Below, one piece after another: positions 6,403-6,965 of a stretch of DNA of 6,965 nucleotides; position 1 is the stretch's first letter; each line of letters begins with the position of its first letter. The notes beneath the pieces are model-generated. The model worked only from the letters and a program-made list of their open reading frames with translations, did not search any database and was not told the DNA's origin. The stretch comes from Alphaproteobacteria bacterium (lineage in GTDB: Bacteria > Pseudomonadota > Alphaproteobacteria > Sphingomonadales > Sphingomonadaceae). Position numbers and translations under genes: made by a program. The stretch is from NCBI GenBank assembly GCA_018970965.1, contig JAGWVG010000090.1, positions 1 to 6,965 of the forward strand, given 5' to 3'.

Positions 6403-6965
6403 ATGTCGGGGGAACAGCTTGTACTCGACAATTTTGAAACAACCTCTCCTGCCGATGAGGAACGCCTGACCGTTGACCTTGGCAGTTGGGAGGGCCCGCT
6501 CGACCTTTTGCTAACGCTGGCCCGGACCCAAAAGGTCGATCTGCGCGAAATGTCGATCCTCGCGCTGGTTGATCAATATCTCGCCTATATCAACGATGCA
6601 CGCGCGCTGAAGCTTGAAATAGCTGCGGATTATCTGGTGATGGCCGCCTGGCTTGCCTATCTCAAGTCTGGCCTGTTGCTGCCCAAAGACCCTGAGATTG
6701 AACCGAGCCCGGAAGAGCTGGCACTGCGCCTGCAATTGCGGCTTGAGCGGCTTAACGCAATGCGCGAGGCAGGCGCGCGACTGATGGCGCGGGACCGGCT
6801 GGGCCGCGATGTCTTTGCACGCGGTGCGCCTGAGGGTCTGCGCGTGGTGCGCAAGGCTCTTTGGGATGCCAATCTGTTTGATCTGATCCAAGCCTATGGT
6901 CATGTAAAAGCCCGCGCAGAGCCCCCGTTGCACGTTGTCCATCAGCGCAATGTGCTAACTCTGGA
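6403..6965 (+). CDS. scpA: Segregation and condensation protein A, 3'-partial
   Basis: ScpA is the kleisin subunit that, with ScpB, bridges the heads of the SMC dimer and helps compact and segregate the chromosome. The frame runs from ATG 6403 to the window end without a stop, giving 187 complete codons; intact ScpA is about 240-280 residues, so the C-terminal winged-helix part is missing only because the window ends. Diagnostic segments are VDLGSWEGPLDLLLTLARTQKVDLREMSI (about 24-52), the SMC-neck-binding N-terminal region, and LEIAADYLVMAAWLAYLKSGLLLP (about 71-94), both highly typical. An acidic stretch, DPEIEPSPEEL, follows. AGAGG at 6395-6399 overlaps the nagZ stop and lies only three bases before the ATG, a short spacing. 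The six-base gap after nagZ suggests co-transcription. In related genomes scpB and tat genes usually follow; that is outside this window. Confidence 0.95.
   Translation, partial: MSGEQLVLDNFETTSPADEERLTVDLGSWEGPLDLLLTLARTQKVDLREMSILALVDQYLAYINDARALKLEIAADYLVMAAWLAYLKSGLLLPKDPEIEPSPEELALRLQLRLERLNAMREAGARLMARDRLGRDVFARGAPEGLRVVRKALWDANLFDLIQAYGHVKARAEPPLHVVHQRNVLTL

Overview
The window is ordinary core chromosome of an alphaproteobacterium, most likely a sphingomonad (order Sphingomonadales). The reasons are the gene order argS - SPOR protein - nagZ - scpA, the alphaproteobacterial style of the DnaX and NagZ proteins, and the RLPWLEPVEDL-type N-terminus of the SPOR protein. By eye the base composition is moderately GC-rich, with many TTG, TTT and ATT codons, so it looks like a lower-GC sphingomonad. 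That placement is inferred from recalled family features and no database was searched.

Layout. Positions 1-1683 (+) hold dnaX, the clamp-loader tau subunit, cut at its 5' end by the window edge. It overlaps by 4 bases the nucleoid-associated protein gene ybaB/ebfC (1680-2003, +). A convergent gene, mtgA (2023-2724, -), encodes a monofunctional peptidoglycan glycosyltransferase. After a 118-base divergent intergenic region comes a tight + strand run: argS (2843-4570), a membrane-anchored SPOR-domain protein (4576-5316), nagZ (5386-6396) and scpA (6403 to the window end, incomplete). Gaps in that run are 5, 69 and 6 bases.

How the genes work together. dnaX-ybaB is a replication and nucleoid pair. 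Three genes concern peptidoglycan: MtgA polymerises glycan strands, the SPOR protein probably binds glycan at the division septum, and NagZ recycles muropeptides in the cytoplasm. ScpA is the kleisin of the SMC chromosome-segregation complex, and ArgS charges tRNA-Arg. The run therefore mixes translation, envelope and chromosome segregation, as is common for this conserved alphaproteobacterial neighbourhood.

I see no mobile element, CRISPR array, RNA gene, phage gene or unknown multi-gene system. The points worth a second look are small: a promoter-like element placed so that nagZ may be transcribed without a leader, an mtgA start without a Shine-Dalgarno sequence, a palindrome upstream of argS, a His-to-Gln change in a conserved NagZ motif, and local gene order (no recR after ybaB, mtgA next to argS).
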